Source: Planctomycetota bacterium
GTDB taxonomy: Bacteria > Planctomycetota > UBA1135 > UBA2386
Length of the DNA stretch: 64,000 nucleotides
Assembly (NCBI GenBank): GCA_016713175.1
Contig: JADJPQ010000028.1
Coordinates: forward strand, 1-64,000
Reading direction: 5' to 3'
Shown one piece after another: positions 36,194 through 46,190 of this stretch. The number at the start of each line of letters is the position of its first letter. Position 1 is the first letter of the stretch. Under the pieces are notes generated by a model that ran no database searches, was not told the origin of the DNA, and worked only from the letters and a program-made list of their open reading frames with translations. The translations under genes were made by a program, and so were the position numbers.

Positions 36194-37003
36194 ATGGCCC
36201 GACCGGTCGCCCCAACCTGTTCCGAACTCCGGCAGCTCCTGCCAGCCGCCGTCGCGGCCACGGTCCAGGCCGCGGCCCTGATCGGGCGCGCCCGCGGCCG
36301 CGTCGCCGCAACCGACATCGAACGCAAAGGCGTCGGCGACTTCGTCACGGCGGTCGACCTGCGGGCCCAGCGCCTGCTGCGACGGTTGCTCCGCGGCGCG
36401 CTGCCGACGGCCGGGTTCCTCGGCGAAGAAGGTGACTCCGAGCACCTCGATCGCGACCTCGTCTGGGTCGTCGATCCGATCGACGGCACCAGCAACTTCG
36501 CCAACGGCCTGCCGCATCACGCCGTCGCGGTCGCGTTGTTGTGGCGCAGGCTGCCGGTGCTGGCAGTGCTGGCCTGCGAGCCAGAAGGCGTGCTCTACAC
36601 GGCGATCCGAGGTGACGGCGCCCGCCGGGCGGGCCGTCGGATCCGGATCCCGGCCGGACGCAGCGACGATGGCGCGATCTTCGGGTGCCAGTGGCACCGC
36701 GGCCAACAGGACCTCGTGTTCCTGGCGAAGTTGCAGACCACCGGCGCGCGGATCCGGACGTTCGGCTGCACGGTCGTGCAGTTGACCGACGTCGCCATGG
36801 GCCGCCTGCATGCGAACGTGCAGCAGCAGGGCCGCATCTGGGACATCGCCGCTGCCGGACTTGTCGTCGAGGAGGCCGGTGGCAGGTTCACCGACTGGGC
36901 AGGCAAGCCGGTCTTTCCGTTCGGCGAGCTCGAGTGCGGCCACCTGGGGACCATTGCGGCCCCTCGGACCGTGCACCGCCGCATCGTCAAGATGCTGGCC
37001 TGA
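36194..37003 (+). CDS. Inositol-monophosphatase-family phosphatase
   Basis: 269 residues. Metal ligands are all in place: GE78-E79 in the loop FLGEEGD, D94-PID97-GT99 in WVVDPIDGTSNF, and D217 in WDIAAAGLVVEEAGG. This is the lithium-sensitive Mg-dependent family that includes IMPase, histidinol-phosphate phosphatase and 3'-phosphoadenosine phosphatase; the specific substrate is not determined by motifs seen here. The ATG at 36194 is the first in frame after the divergent gap and is preceded by a purine stretch AAAGG. Cytoplasmic; no signal peptide. Confidence 0.88.
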   Translation: MARPVAPTCSELRQLLPAAVAATVQAAALIGRARGRVAATDIERKGVGDFVTAVDLRAQRLLRRLLRGALPTAGFLGEEGDSEHLDRDLVWVVDPIDGTSNFANGLPHHAVAVALLWRRLPVLAVLACEPEGVLYTAIRGDGARRAGRRIRIPAGRSDDGAIFGCQWHRGQQDLVFLAKLQTTGARIRTFGCTVVQLTDVAMGRLHANVQQQGRIWDIAAAGLVVEEAGGRFTDWAGKPVFPFGELECGHLGTIAAPRTVHRRIVKMLA

Positions 37004-37119
37004 AGCGCCCTTGTTGTTTCCTTCGGGTAACACCGCAGCACGTCCGTCACACACCGCTGACGCCCAAGAGCCACGGGGTGACCAGAAATCGGGACACTCC
37101 GCTGTCTGTGGAACCCCAT

Positions 37120-37149
37120 TTGCTGGGTTGCGACGGAGCGCAGTATGCT
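37120..37149 (+). promoter_or_regulatory. Candidate sigma-70-type promoter for the HEAT gene
   Basis: TTGCTG (37120-37125) and TATGCT (37144-37149) are separated by 18 bases, a reasonable -35/-10 match for a GC-rich genome. The position, 80 bases ahead of the ATG of the exported HEAT protein and 117 after the preceding gene, fits. No transcript data. Confidence 0.35.
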
Positions 37150-37228
37150 CTGCGCCCGACGTTCTTCCTGCTGATCATTCCGGCGACGGCACGACGCCGA
37201 AGCCACTCGTTCCTGCGGAGCTTCCCCG

Positions 37229-39286
37229 ATGAGAAAGTTCGTCCTCGCTGGACTGACCTGCGCTGGCATCCTGGCCCTGCTGCCGGACACCGCCATGGCG
37301 CACGGCGGTCAGTATCGCGGTCCTGGTGACGTGGTTCCCCCGAGCCCGGGTGGCGGCCGTGGAACGGGCGGTCCGTCCGGCCCGACCACCGGTGGTCCTG
37401 GTGGCCCGTCGACGCCCGGGCCGGCCGGCCCGGCAACGCCCGGCCCCGCGGGTCCCGCCACCGGTGGCCCTTCGGGCCCGGCAGGCGGTCGCGGTCCGAC
37501 GACCGGCGGCGGCGCGCAGCTCGATGACGACCTCACCCGCTGGGAATTCTGGTGGGAGTTCAACAAGGACCCGTTCATCCGGCTGAAGGACGCGATCCAC
37601 ACCGGCGGCATCCAGACCGGCTCCGACGAGTTCTTCCTCGGCGCCACCAAGCGTGTCGAGTCCAAGGACTCGCTGCGCCCGAGCAAGGAAGACAAGCTCA
37701 ACAACATCCTGCCGGCGCTGAAGAAGGCGATGGAGTCGACCGATCAGCGCGACATCACGTCGTCGTGCATGATCGCGATGGCCAAGATCGGCGAGAACCA
37801 CACGGACTTCACGCTGAAGTCGGTGTTCGAGCCCTGCCTGAAGAAGAATGACCAGGAGATCCGCGAGACCGCCGCGCTGGCGTTCGGCATCTCGGCGCTG
37901 GCCGAGGAAGACAACGTCAAGCTGCTGGTCAGCCTGGCCAAGGACGATGCCGATGGCCGCAAGGCCAGCGGTGGCTCGGACGTCAACGAGCGCACCCGCG
38001 CGTTCGCGACCTATGGCCTCGGCCTGATCGCGCATGCGACGACGTCGACCGACGTCAAGCGCAAGGTGTTCGACGCGCTGAAGGACCTGCTGACCGATGA
38101 GAAGTTCAGCGGTCGCCAGATCAAGGTCGCCGCGGTCAACGCGATCGGCCTGTTGAACGCCAAGGGCAACGCGGACGCCGACAAGAACCTGGTCGCCGAC
38201 GCCCTGAAGGCGCTGGAAGACTACTACAGCAAGGACCTCGGCCCGGGCGAGCTGCAGTACCAATCGCACGTGCCGCCGGCGATCGCCAAGCTGATCGGTC
38301 GCGACCACGAGAAGTCGGACCACTACAAGGCGATGTTTGCGGAGCACCTCGAGGGCAAGGGCAAGCGCAAGACCAGCAACGAGCAGGCGCAATCGTGCGC
38401 GATGGCGCTCGGTCAGATGGTCAAGCCCTACGACGACGAGAAGGCCGCCGACGCCAAGTACGTCAAGCTGCTGCTCGACAGCTTCCACGACCACAAGGAC
38501 AAGCAGACCAAGTACTTCTCGATCCTGGCGCTGGGCCAGATCGGCGGCAAGGAACTGCGCAACACCCTGGTCAAGGAGTTCGAGAAGGCCAAGGCCCTCG
38601 AGAAGGGCTGGGCCGCAATCGCGATGGGTGTGTTCGCGTTCAAGAAGTACGAAGCGGCGAAGGCCACGCAGAGCGCGGTCGAGATCGAGAACGCGTTCGG
38701 TGACTCGCTGAAAGGCGCGTTGGACGAGAAGAACCCGAGCGCCCTGGCCGGCATCACGGTCGCCCTGGGCCTGTGCCAGTACTTGAACGCCGCGGACGCC
38801 GTCCGGGCGCTGCTCAGCAAGAAGAAGAGTGACGACGAACTGGCTGGCTACCTGTGCATCGGCCTGGCGCTGATGAACGACACCCGTTCGATCGAAGACA
38901 TCCGGCAGATCGTGCAGGAAGCCGTCCGTCGTCCCGACCTGCTCAAGCAGGCTGCGATCGCGCTCGGCAAGCTCGGCGACAAGACCGTCGCCGACGAGCT
39001 GCAGAAGCACCTGACCAGCGACGAGGCCCCCAACCTCGCCAAGCTGTCGGCCGTTGCCTCGGCGCTCGGCTTCATCGGCGATCGTCGGACGATCGAGCCG
39101 CTGAAGAAGATGTTGTTCGATGAGCAGGCCACGCCGCTGTCGCGCGCGTTCGCCGCGGTGGCCCTCGGTGGCGTCGCCGACAAGGAGCAGCTGCCGTGGA
39201 ACAGCAAGATCGGCGTCAACATGAACTATCGCGCGTCGGTGGAAACGCTGACCGACCGCGTCGCCGGCATCCTCGACATCCTGTGA
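37229..39286 (+). CDS. Exported HEAT-repeat protein with Gly/Pro-rich N-terminus
   Basis: 685 residues. GGAG lies eight bases before the ATG. The signal peptide ends AMA, so the mature chain should begin HGGQYRGPGDVVPP. A Gly/Pro/Thr low-complexity stretch follows (residues about 37-93, PSGPTTGGPGG style), then a Trp-rich joint (TRWEFWWEFNK) and an alpha-helical body of HEAT-type units from about 140 to the end. A distinctive Cys sits in ITSSCMIAMAKIGE and another in the EPCLKK unit. The codon usage and lysine content (many AAG) differ from the Ala/Arg-rich neighbours, suggesting strong expression. A paralogue lies downstream. Probable extracytoplasmic scaffold; no catalytic site. Confidence 0.85.
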   Translation: MRKFVLAGLTCAGILALLPDTAMAHGGQYRGPGDVVPPSPGGGRGTGGPSGPTTGGPGGPSTPGPAGPATPGPAGPATGGPSGPAGGRGPTTGGGAQLDDDLTRWEFWWEFNKDPFIRLKDAIHTGGIQTGSDEFFLGATKRVESKDSLRPSKEDKLNNILPALKKAMESTDQRDITSSCMIAMAKIGENHTDFTLKSVFEPCLKKNDQEIRETAALAFGISALAEEDNVKLLVSLAKDDADGRKASGGSDVNERTRAFATYGLGLIAHATTSTDVKRKVFDALKDLLTDEKFSGRQIKVAAVNAIGLLNAKGNADADKNLVADALKALEDYYSKDLGPGELQYQSHVPPAIAKLIGRDHEKSDHYKAMFAEHLEGKGKRKTSNEQAQSCAMALGQMVKPYDDEKAADAKYVKLLLDSFHDHKDKQTKYFSILALGQIGGKELRNTLVKEFEKAKALEKGWAAIAMGVFAFKKYEAAKATQSAVEIENAFGDSLKGALDEKNPSALAGITVALGLCQYLNAADAVRALLSKKKSDDELAGYLCIGLALMNDTRSIEDIRQIVQEAVRRPDLLKQAAIALGKLGDKTVADELQKHLTSDEAPNLAKLSAVASALGFIGDRRTIEPLKKMLFDEQATPLSRAFAAVALGGVADKEQLPWNSKIGVNMNYRASVETLTDRVAGILDIL

Positions 39287-39303
39287 TGCCCGCGCCCGCC
39301 GCA

Positions 39304-39338
39304 GCTTCCCACCCGGCGTAGGTCCGCCGTCGGGAAGC
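39304..39338 (+). terminator. First hairpin after the HEAT gene
   Basis: GCTTCCC at 39304-39310 pairs with GGGAAGC at 39332-39338; CGGCG at 39314-39318 pairs with CGCCG at 39325-39329 around a TAGGTC loop, with an internal loop between the two helices. It is immediately downstream of the stop at 39286. Confidence 0.5.
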
Positions 39339-39370
39339 CGCGGCGCCAAGGCGTTCCTGACCACCAACAC

Positions 39371-39407
39371 CTGCCTCCGCGATCGCCAACGCCGATCGCG
39401 GAGGCAG
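39371..39407 (+). terminator. Strong terminator: perfect 15-bp stem
   Basis: CTGCCTCCGCGATCG at 39371-39385 pairs perfectly with CGATCGCGGAGGCAG at 39393-39407 around a seven-base loop. With a bulged C, ACA and TGT extend the stem, and CTTT follows. Together with the hairpin before it, this fills the first third of the 318-base gap between the two HEAT genes; I see nothing else in the remainder up to 39604. Confidence 0.75.
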
Positions 39408-39604
39408 TGTGCTTTCCGGGGTCACCATCGCGACCGCCAAGAGCCCCGGCCCGGCCGTTCGGTGAGGGCTCGCTGTCGTCACGAGCCGGTAGCAGGCCCC
39501 GACACCAATGCGCCACGCCTCCACACCTTGCCTCTGGCACGGCCATTGCGAACCGCCCGCTGCCTATCTCTCACGCGCCATCGCCACCTGTTTGGAGCGA
39601 TCGC

Positions 39605-41654
39605 GTGCAACACTCACTGCTTCGCGGACTTCTCTGCGGGCTCGCCACGAGCCTGATCCTGTCGCCGGCGTTCGCGCACGGCGGCCAGTACACCGGCCCG
39701 GGCGATGTCGTGCCGCCCGGTGGCGGCGGTGGCCGGACGCCGTCCGGCCCGCGCGCCGGCAAGCCGAAGCCGACCGGACCGACCACCGGCGTGCCGACCG
39801 CCCCGACCGCGCCGTCGCCGGGCAGCAACCCGACGACCGGCGGACCGCCTGGCGCTCCCGGTGCGCGCGGCCCGGTCACCGGCGGTATCGGTGTCACCGA
39901 CGACCTGACCCAGTGGGATATCTGGTGGGAGATCAACAAGGCGCGCTATCTGCACCTCAAGGACGCCATCCACCAGCAGGACCCGGTCAGCGGCGGCGAT
40001 GACATCTTCCTCGGTCCGACCCGCCGGCGTGACAGCCGCGACCTGCTGCAACCCACCGACAAGGACATCCAGGACGACGTCGTGCCGGCCCTGCGCCGCG
40101 CGCTCGATGCCACCGCCAAGCGCGACATCACGTCGTCGTGCATGATCGCGCTCGCCAAGATCGGCGATCGGCCGGGCTTCCGGCTGCACGAAGTGCTGGT
40201 GCCGCGGCTTGCCAGCCAGGACCAGGAGATTCGCGAAACCGCAGCCATCGCGCTGGGCATTGCCGGCCCGGGCGCTGGCAGCGAGACCCTGACCATGCTG
40301 GGCGGCCTGGCGCGTGATGACGCCACCGGCCGCTCCGCCGTCGGTGGCAGAGTCGACGACCGGGTCCGGACTTTCGCGACCTATGGTCTTGGCCTGTTCG
40401 CCGGATCGTCGACCGACCACACCCACAAGCAACAGGTCGTCGACGTGCTGTTGCGGAATCTGACCGATCCGGCCGCGGACTCGCGCAACCTGCGCGTCGC
40501 GACGATCCTGTCGCTCGGGCTGGTGATTCCCGACAGCAATGACCCGGCCGGCCGGCAACTGCAGCGACGCGCCGTCGACGGCCTGCGCACCTACTGGCTC
40601 GCCGATCTCGGGCCCGGCACGCACCTCGTGCAGGCGCACTGCGCCACTTCGCTGCAGCGGCTGATTCCGCCGACCGACGCGCTCGCGCCGGAGCTGCGGA
40701 CCCAATTGACCGCCGAACTGCAGGGCAAGCTCCGGCGCCAGGACTCGCACGACCTCACGCGTTCGGCCGCGCTGGCGCTCGGTCGGATGGCCCTGTCGTG
40801 CAGCGATGGCGACGCACCGGAGTCGGAGGTCTGCCGGACGCTGCTCCAGGTCGCGCGGGAACACAAGGATGTGCAGACCCGCGCCTTCGCGACGATGGCG
40901 CTCGGTCAGGTTCCGGGCACGCTGTCGCGGTCGTTGTTGCTGGCGCAACTGGACCAGAAGTCCACCCGGCTGCCATGGATCGCGCTCGCGCTCGGCGTAC
41001 ACTGAGTTCGACGCCCGGCTCGCCGCGCGCTCGATCGGCGCGCCGGTCAATCCGGACGGCACCGTCGGAGAGTCGCTGCTCCAGCGTCTGCAGGACGCCC
41101 GCACGCCCGAACTGCAGGGCGCCCTCGCGATCGCGCTCGGCCTGTGCCAGCACCTGCCAGCGGCACCGGCGCTGCGCGAACTGCTCGGCAGGAGCCTGGC
41201 GAAGGAAGACGTCGCCGGCCACGTCTGCATCGCGCTGGCCCTGATGGGCGACACCGCGGCGCGCGAACCGATCCAGCAACTGCTGGTGACCTCGGTCCGG
41301 CGCCCGACGTTGCTGTCGCAGGCCGCGATGGCACTCGGCCGCCTCGGTGACAAGAGCGTCGCCGACCGGTTGCTGACGCTGCTGCGCGACGGCGACGGCA
41401 CGTTGGCCAGGATGAGCGCGATTGCGCGCGCGCTGGGTCACATCGGCGATCGCCGGTCGATCCGGCCGCTGACCGCCCTGTTGTTCGAACCGTCGATGAC
41501 CGAACTGAGTCGCGCGTTCGCCGCCGTCGGTCTCGGTGGCGTCGCCGACCGCCGGCGGCTGCCGTGGAACAGTCAGATCGGCGCCGACATGAACTACCGG
41601 GCGGCGACCGAGACGCTGCTGGACCGGGCGACTGGCGTGCTGGACATCCTGTGA
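39605..41654 (+). pseudogene. Second exported HEAT protein, frameshifted paralogue
   Basis: A GTG start at 39605 with GGAG eight bases upstream gives a signal peptide (HSLLRGLLCGLATSLILSPAFA) and the same mature start HGGQYTGPGDVVPP, Gly/Pro-rich linker and WDIWWEINK joint as the gene before it. The HEAT body is similar (ITSSCMIALAKIGD). Near 40997 the frame shifts: the first frame ends TGA at 41003-41005 right after ALALGV, and the paralogous continuation (YTEFDARLA, then LPWNSQIGADMNYRA at the end) is in another frame, reached by removing one base or adding two. The full product would be about 680 residues. The second frame is intact to 41654, so this is a recent event or a read error. Confidence 0.8.
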
Positions 41655-41657
41655 TTC

Positions 41658-43652
41658 TCAGACCGCCGGCACCAGCCGGCGGGGCAGCCAAAGCACCGCC
41701 GCCGCGAACAACGCGGCCACGAATGCCAAAAGCCAGCCGTTGCGCTGTGCGACGGCGTCGGCGCGCTGCCGCGGCGCCAGCTCGATCGCCAGGTCACGCT
41801 GCCGCTGGGCGATCGTCGCCTGCATCGACGGATCCGCCGGCATGGCCGCGGCCGCCGCATACTCGGCGGCCGCGGCATGCAGATGCCGCAGTTGCCAGCG
41901 CGCATCGCCGGCTGCCAGCCGCAGCCACGGGCTCGGCTGCTGGCTGTTGCCGACCACGGCCAGCACCGCGGTGAAGTCCCCGGCACGCAACGCGGTGAAC
42001 GCTTCGCCCTCGGCGGCGGCGACGGCGAGGCTGCCCGTGGCCGCCACCACCGTCGCCGGGTCGCCGGTGTGCACGTACGACTCGTGCAGCAGCCGATCCA
42101 GTGCCGGCAAGTCGTCCGCCAGCGCCGCGCCGGCCGGCACGACCTGTAGCGCACCCGGCGTGGCCGTTGCGGCGACGATCTGCCGCCACTGCGCCGCATC
42201 GCCGTCGCGCAGCCGTTCGTCGCCAAACGCGAACGCTGCCAGACTCGCCGGCTGCAGTGGCCGGTCGCGCCCGAGCAACACGTAGTTGCGCGAGCGCGGC
42301 ACGCGCAGCACCGAGACCTCGGGAAACGCCGTGCGCATCGACGCCGCGATCGCGACCAGCACCGGATCGTCGACGCGGAGCCCGCCGACGTTGCAGGCGA
42401 TCACCCCGCCGGGCAACAACCGCCGGCGCGCCGCGGCGAAGAACTCCCGCGACGCCAGATGCGCAGGCACATACACCTGATGCGCGTAGGCGTCGACGTG
42501 CAGCACGTGGTACTGCCCCGTGGCGTGCTCGACGAACACCCGGCCGTCGACGACGAACACCTGACCCGGCGCCTTGCGGCCGGCAAACCACCGTTCGCCC
42601 AGTTCCACCGTCGTGGCGTCGATCTCGACGGCATCGACGATCGCGCCCGGATGCACGGCATCGTAGACCCGCCGGAAGCTGCCACCGGCATCGCCGATCG
42701 ACAACGCCCGCAGGCCCTCCGGCCGGCGACCGTCGCCGGCCAGCAACGGCGCGACCGCATGCCAGTCGTAGTAGCGTCCGCCGGTCAACACGCTGCCCTC
42801 GACCGCGACCGAATGGAACGAATCGAGACCCTCATTGATCCGTAGCGCCAGCAGCGGCCCCCCGGCGGCGTTGGCATCGCGCACGACCTGCAGGTACTGC
42901 TGGCGGCTCTCGGCTTCGACCAGCAGTTCGCTACCCGGCGGCGGCGGCCCGAGAGGCCCGGCAGCGGCGGCGAATGCGGTCCGCACGGATCCGGGCAGCA
43001 ACGCTGTCGCCGTCAGCGCGAGCAGCAGCAACGCCGCCACTGCACGCGCCTTCTGCGGCCGCGAAACCATCGCGGCGCAGGCCGCCAGCAACAGCGCGGC
43101 CAGCCACACGGTCAGGCGGCAACCGAGCGCCGGCACAGCCAGATGCGTGGTCGCGAACGTGCCGATGAGGCTGCCGATGGTCCCCGCCGCCGACACGGCG
43201 CCAACCGAGGCACCGATCTGGCCGCCGCTCCGGACAACCGCGGTGACCAGCAGCGGTGACACGGCGCCGAGCAGCCAGACCGGCGGAGCGAACAGCACGA
43301 CCGTGGCCAGCAGCGAGCCGCGAACCAGCGCCGGCATCGCCGCATCGAGCGGCATTTCCTCCGGAACCAGCCAGGCGCCCAACGGCGGCGCCACCAGCGG
43401 CACGGCGATCAGGATGCCGGCGGCAACCGCGAACGCGATCGCCAGCGCGCGCGTCGGCCGGTCGCCGGCCGCCAACCGGCCGCCGAACCAGGCGCCGGCC
43501 GCCAGCGCTGCCAGGATCACGCCGATGACGTTGGTCCACACATAGGCGCTATCGCCAAAATGCGGCGCCAACAACCGGACCGCCGCCAGTTCGACGGCCA
43601 TCAGCGCACACCCGGCAAGTCCGGCGGTCGCCGCGGCGGTCGATCGGCGCAC
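41658..43652 (-). CDS. Multi-span membrane protein with spermidine-synthase-like domain
   Basis: About 664 residues from a GTG at 43652, two bases after the upstream stop; an ATG at 43700 would overlap that gene. At least six N-terminal helices (residues about 8-230; VELAAVRLLAPHFGDSAYVW, VIGVILAALAAGAWFGGRL are typical of fused MFS/spermidine synthases) are followed by a PABS-like methyltransferase fold: ALSIGDAGGSFRRVYDA, then AIVDAVEIDATTVELG, then VFVVDGRVFVEH and YHVLHVDAY. A C-terminal helix precedes RRLVPAV. The catalytic Asp of true spermidine synthases is not certain, so the substrate is left open. It is convergent with the HEAT paralogue by three bases. Confidence 0.8.
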   Translation of the reverse strand: MRRSTAAATAGLAGCALMAVELAAVRLLAPHFGDSAYVWTNVIGVILAALAAGAWFGGRLAAGDRPTRALAIAFAVAAGILIAVPLVAPPLGAWLVPEEMPLDAAMPALVRGSLLATVVLFAPPVWLLGAVSPLLVTAVVRSGGQIGASVGAVSAAGTIGSLIGTFATTHLAVPALGCRLTVWLAALLLAACAAMVSRPQKARAVAALLLLALTATALLPGSVRTAFAAAAGPLGPPPPGSELLVEAESRQQYLQVVRDANAAGGPLLALRINEGLDSFHSVAVEGSVLTGGRYYDWHAVAPLLAGDGRRPEGLRALSIGDAGGSFRRVYDAVHPGAIVDAVEIDATTVELGERWFAGRKAPGQVFVVDGRVFVEHATGQYHVLHVDAYAHQVYVPAHLASREFFAAARRRLLPGGVIACNVGGLRVDDPVLVAIAASMRTAFPEVSVLRVPRSRNYVLLGRDRPLQPASLAAFAFGDERLRDGDAAQWRQIVAATATPGALQVVPAGAALADDLPALDRLLHESYVHTGDPATVVAATGSLAVAAAEGEAFTALRAGDFTAVLAVVGNSQQPSPWLRLAAGDARWQLRHLHAAAAEYAAAAAMPADPSMQATIAQRQRDLAIELAPRQRADAVAQRNGWLLAFVAALFAAAVLWLPRRLVPAV

Positions 43653-43654
43653 GG

Positions 43655-45038
43655 CTACTTGCTCGGTTCCTTGGCCGCTTCCGCCTTCGGCACCGCACAC
43701 TCGAAGCTGACCGGGAACACGTACTCCGAGTCGAACTTCTTGATCATGCCGTCGAACATCGCGTTGAAGTCGCGGGTGCGCTTCTCGGTGAACGCCTTGT
43801 CATTGACGACGATCGTGTATTCCTTGTCCAGATCGAGCAGGGCATCGGACAACTGCAGCGCGAACGTCTCGATGCCGACGCATTTGACGGTGATCCGATT
43901 GGCGACGCGATCGACAACGGCTTCGAGCCGCGGCCGCTGGTCGGGTGGCGCCAACCGGATCTCGTCCATCCGGCCGATCGACACCCAGTAGCCGCGACGG
44001 AACCGGTCGTCGTTGGGCTCGAGCACGACCTTGCTCCGCGTCAGGTTGCGCTTGACCCCCGGACATCCAGGTCTCGATCTCGGGGGTCGCGCCCTTGAAC
44101 GGATAGGCGTCGGTTGCGGTGAGGATCTTGCAGGCGTCCTTCTCGAGGTCGTTCAGCGCCTTCTGCAACTTGGTCGCCGCCGCTGCCGTCGTGCCATCGG
44201 CGATCAACAGCACCGGCACCCCGGTCAGGCTCCCCAGCCGCAGCCCATCGACCTCGGTCGGATGCCGCAGGATCAGCCCGGCAAAGCGATCCGGGAAGTT
44301 GGCGGCAAAGCGCAACGCAAAGCCGCACGAACCCTTGCCGCAATCGAGGAAGACCCGCTTGCGATCGAGGTTGTAGCCGCGATTGGTTTCGCCGAACGAC
44401 TTCAGCGCCTCGCCGATCCGTGTCAGTTCGGTGACATCGTCGCCCTCGCGGCTGAAGTCGGGCATCGTGTCGAAATCGACGCCCTTGCTGACCTGATTGA
44501 CGTGGAAGATCGTGTCGCCGGCCGCCGCGGACTTGTCCCAGGTCTTGGCGAACCACTCGCGCCCGTCGACCCAGGTGCCGACGGCATCGCCGGCGCCGGG
44601 GATCACGACGACCGCGCGGCTTGGGGCGTCGGCCTTGTAGGCCTTGGGCACCGCGATGCAGTACGGAGTGCCGTCCTTCGGTGTCTCCAGCTTGATCGGG
44701 GTCGCGGTCTTGCGCTCGAACGTGAAGCAGTTGTCGAAGATCGCGGCGGTGTCGGCGGTCGACCGCAGCAGGTTGCCCTTCTTCTCGGCGCGCTGGTCCC
44801 ACTCCTTGTCGAATGCCTCCCGCGCCTTCTCGTACTGCTTGCTGGCGCGCTCGCGCTCCTTGCCGGTCGAGGCATCGTACTCGATCCGCAGCTCCACGAG
44901 TTTGACGAGCTTGTCGTGCAGCGACTTCTGCTCGGCCGGCGTCAGCAGGGGCGCCTGCGCGGCGGGCGCGGCCGCGTCACCGCCCTGAGGCGCGCACAGC
45001 GAAACGAGGGTCAAGGCCAGATCCACCAGGACGGTCAT
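43655..45038 (-). pseudogene. Exported alpha/beta-hydrolase-like protein, frameshifted
   Basis: The ATG at 45038 has GGAG nine bases upstream. A short hydrophobic leader (TVLVDLALTLVSLC) precedes the chain; a helical region (about 30-85) follows. An alpha/beta hydrolase-like core then appears: AVVVIPGAGDAVGTWVDG, RVFLDCGKGSCGFALRFA (a Ser in a KGSCG elbow, atypical because Gly at -2 is Lys), RFAGLILRHP and VPVLLIADG. After WMSG the frame breaks in five Cs at 44056-44060 (one too many): removing one gives VKRNLTRSKVVLEPND, continuing to 43655. The intact product would be about 460 residues. Enzymatic activity is uncertain given the poor elbow. Confidence 0.75.
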
Positions 45039-45119
45039 CGAACGCTCCAAGAGAAGGGGTCAGGCAAACAGCGACGCGACAGAGGGGCCGCCACGCGCCG
45101 GATCGGCGACGAAGGCAAG

Positions 45120-46085
45120 TTAGCGGGTCGAAGCGGACTTGCCAAACGGCTGTTTCGAGCCGATCGCCGATCGGTCCAGGATCAGGTCGAGGGTCACGCG
45201 CCGCAAGAACACCGCATCCGGCCGCACGGATAGCGCCCGGCTGGCAGCAGGCAACACATCCATCGCCATCCGGTCTGGCGCCAGCACCGCCATCTGCACG
45301 AGATTGGTGATCGCGGGCCCCTCACCCGGCACCGCCTCCTTCGCCAGGGCGGTCTGCAGCGCCGCCAGCGCTCCGGGCCAGTCGCCGGTCGCGCGCAGGA
45401 ACAAGCCGTGGTCACTGCGAATCTGCGGATCGTCAGGCGCGGCCGCCAGGGCCTGTTCGTAGGCCGCTGCGGCGCCGCGGACGTCGCCGAGGTGGCGCCG
45501 GGTCAGCGCCAGGTTGGCCAGCCGGACCGCGTCGCCCGGCCAGGCCTGCACGAACAGTTCGAAGGCGTGGACCGCGTCGGCAGTCTGGCCAGTCCGCAGC
45601 GCGGCATCGGCCAGCATCAGGATCCGCCCTTCTTCGGCGCGCACCGCCGCCAGCATCGCGGCCGGCTGGCCGGGGGCCGCAGCGCGCGTCGCTGCCGCGA
45701 AATCCGCCAGCCGCCCCGCCTGGGCCAACGCCCGCAGTTCGTACTCGACCAGGATCGGCCCCTCGATCCCCGCTTGCCGCGCCTCGGCCGCCAACCCGAT
45801 GGCCGCCTCGGCCTGCCCCGCCAGACACCGCACCGCCACCGCCCGTTCGAGGCAAGCGAAACGCGCGCCCGCATCGGCGATCCGCAGGAACGCCGTGACG
45901 GCAACCGGCGCCAGGCGAGGCGCGACCGCCGGGTCCCTGGTGATCTGCTCCCACAACCGGGCGAACTCGACCGCCGGATCGCCGGCGGGCTGTTGCGCCA
46001 GCGACGCGCAGCCGAACACCAGAACCGCCGTTGCCGCCCGGGCGTTCGCGCCGCCCGCCCGGACCCGAAAGCGCATGCAGACCAT
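45120..46085 (-). CDS. Exported TPR protein
   Basis: About 321 residues from the ATG at 46085 (or 46076). A signal peptide spans RAATAVLVFGCASLAQQ; FGC resembles a lipobox, so it may be a lipoprotein. Two or three tetratricopeptide-type units are clear (VHAFELFVQAWPGDAVRLANLAL, TRRHLGDVRGAAAAYEQALA, and a following GPALAALQTALA-like unit), in a mostly helical chain. The end is KQPFGKSASTR. No catalytic domain. It is divergent from dxr with 105 bases between the two starts. Confidence 0.7.
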   Translation of the reverse strand: MVCMRFRVRAGGANARAATAVLVFGCASLAQQPAGDPAVEFARLWEQITRDPAVAPRLAPVAVTAFLRIADAGARFACLERAVAVRCLAGQAEAAIGLAAEARQAGIEGPILVEYELRALAQAGRLADFAAATRAAAPGQPAAMLAAVRAEEGRILMLADAALRTGQTADAVHAFELFVQAWPGDAVRLANLALTRRHLGDVRGAAAAYEQALAAAPDDPQIRSDHGLFLRATGDWPGALAALQTALAKEAVPGEGPAITNLVQMAVLAPDRMAMDVLPAASRALSVRPDAVFLRRVTLDLILDRSAIGSKQPFGKSASTR

Positions 46086-46190
46086 GGTGGCATCATCGAG
46101 TGCGACCGAGGGCCCCGCAACCGGCAAGGTCACGGCCAGGTCATCGCGAGTCCTCGCGACAACCGGTTTGCATGCCGGGCACTCGGGCGC

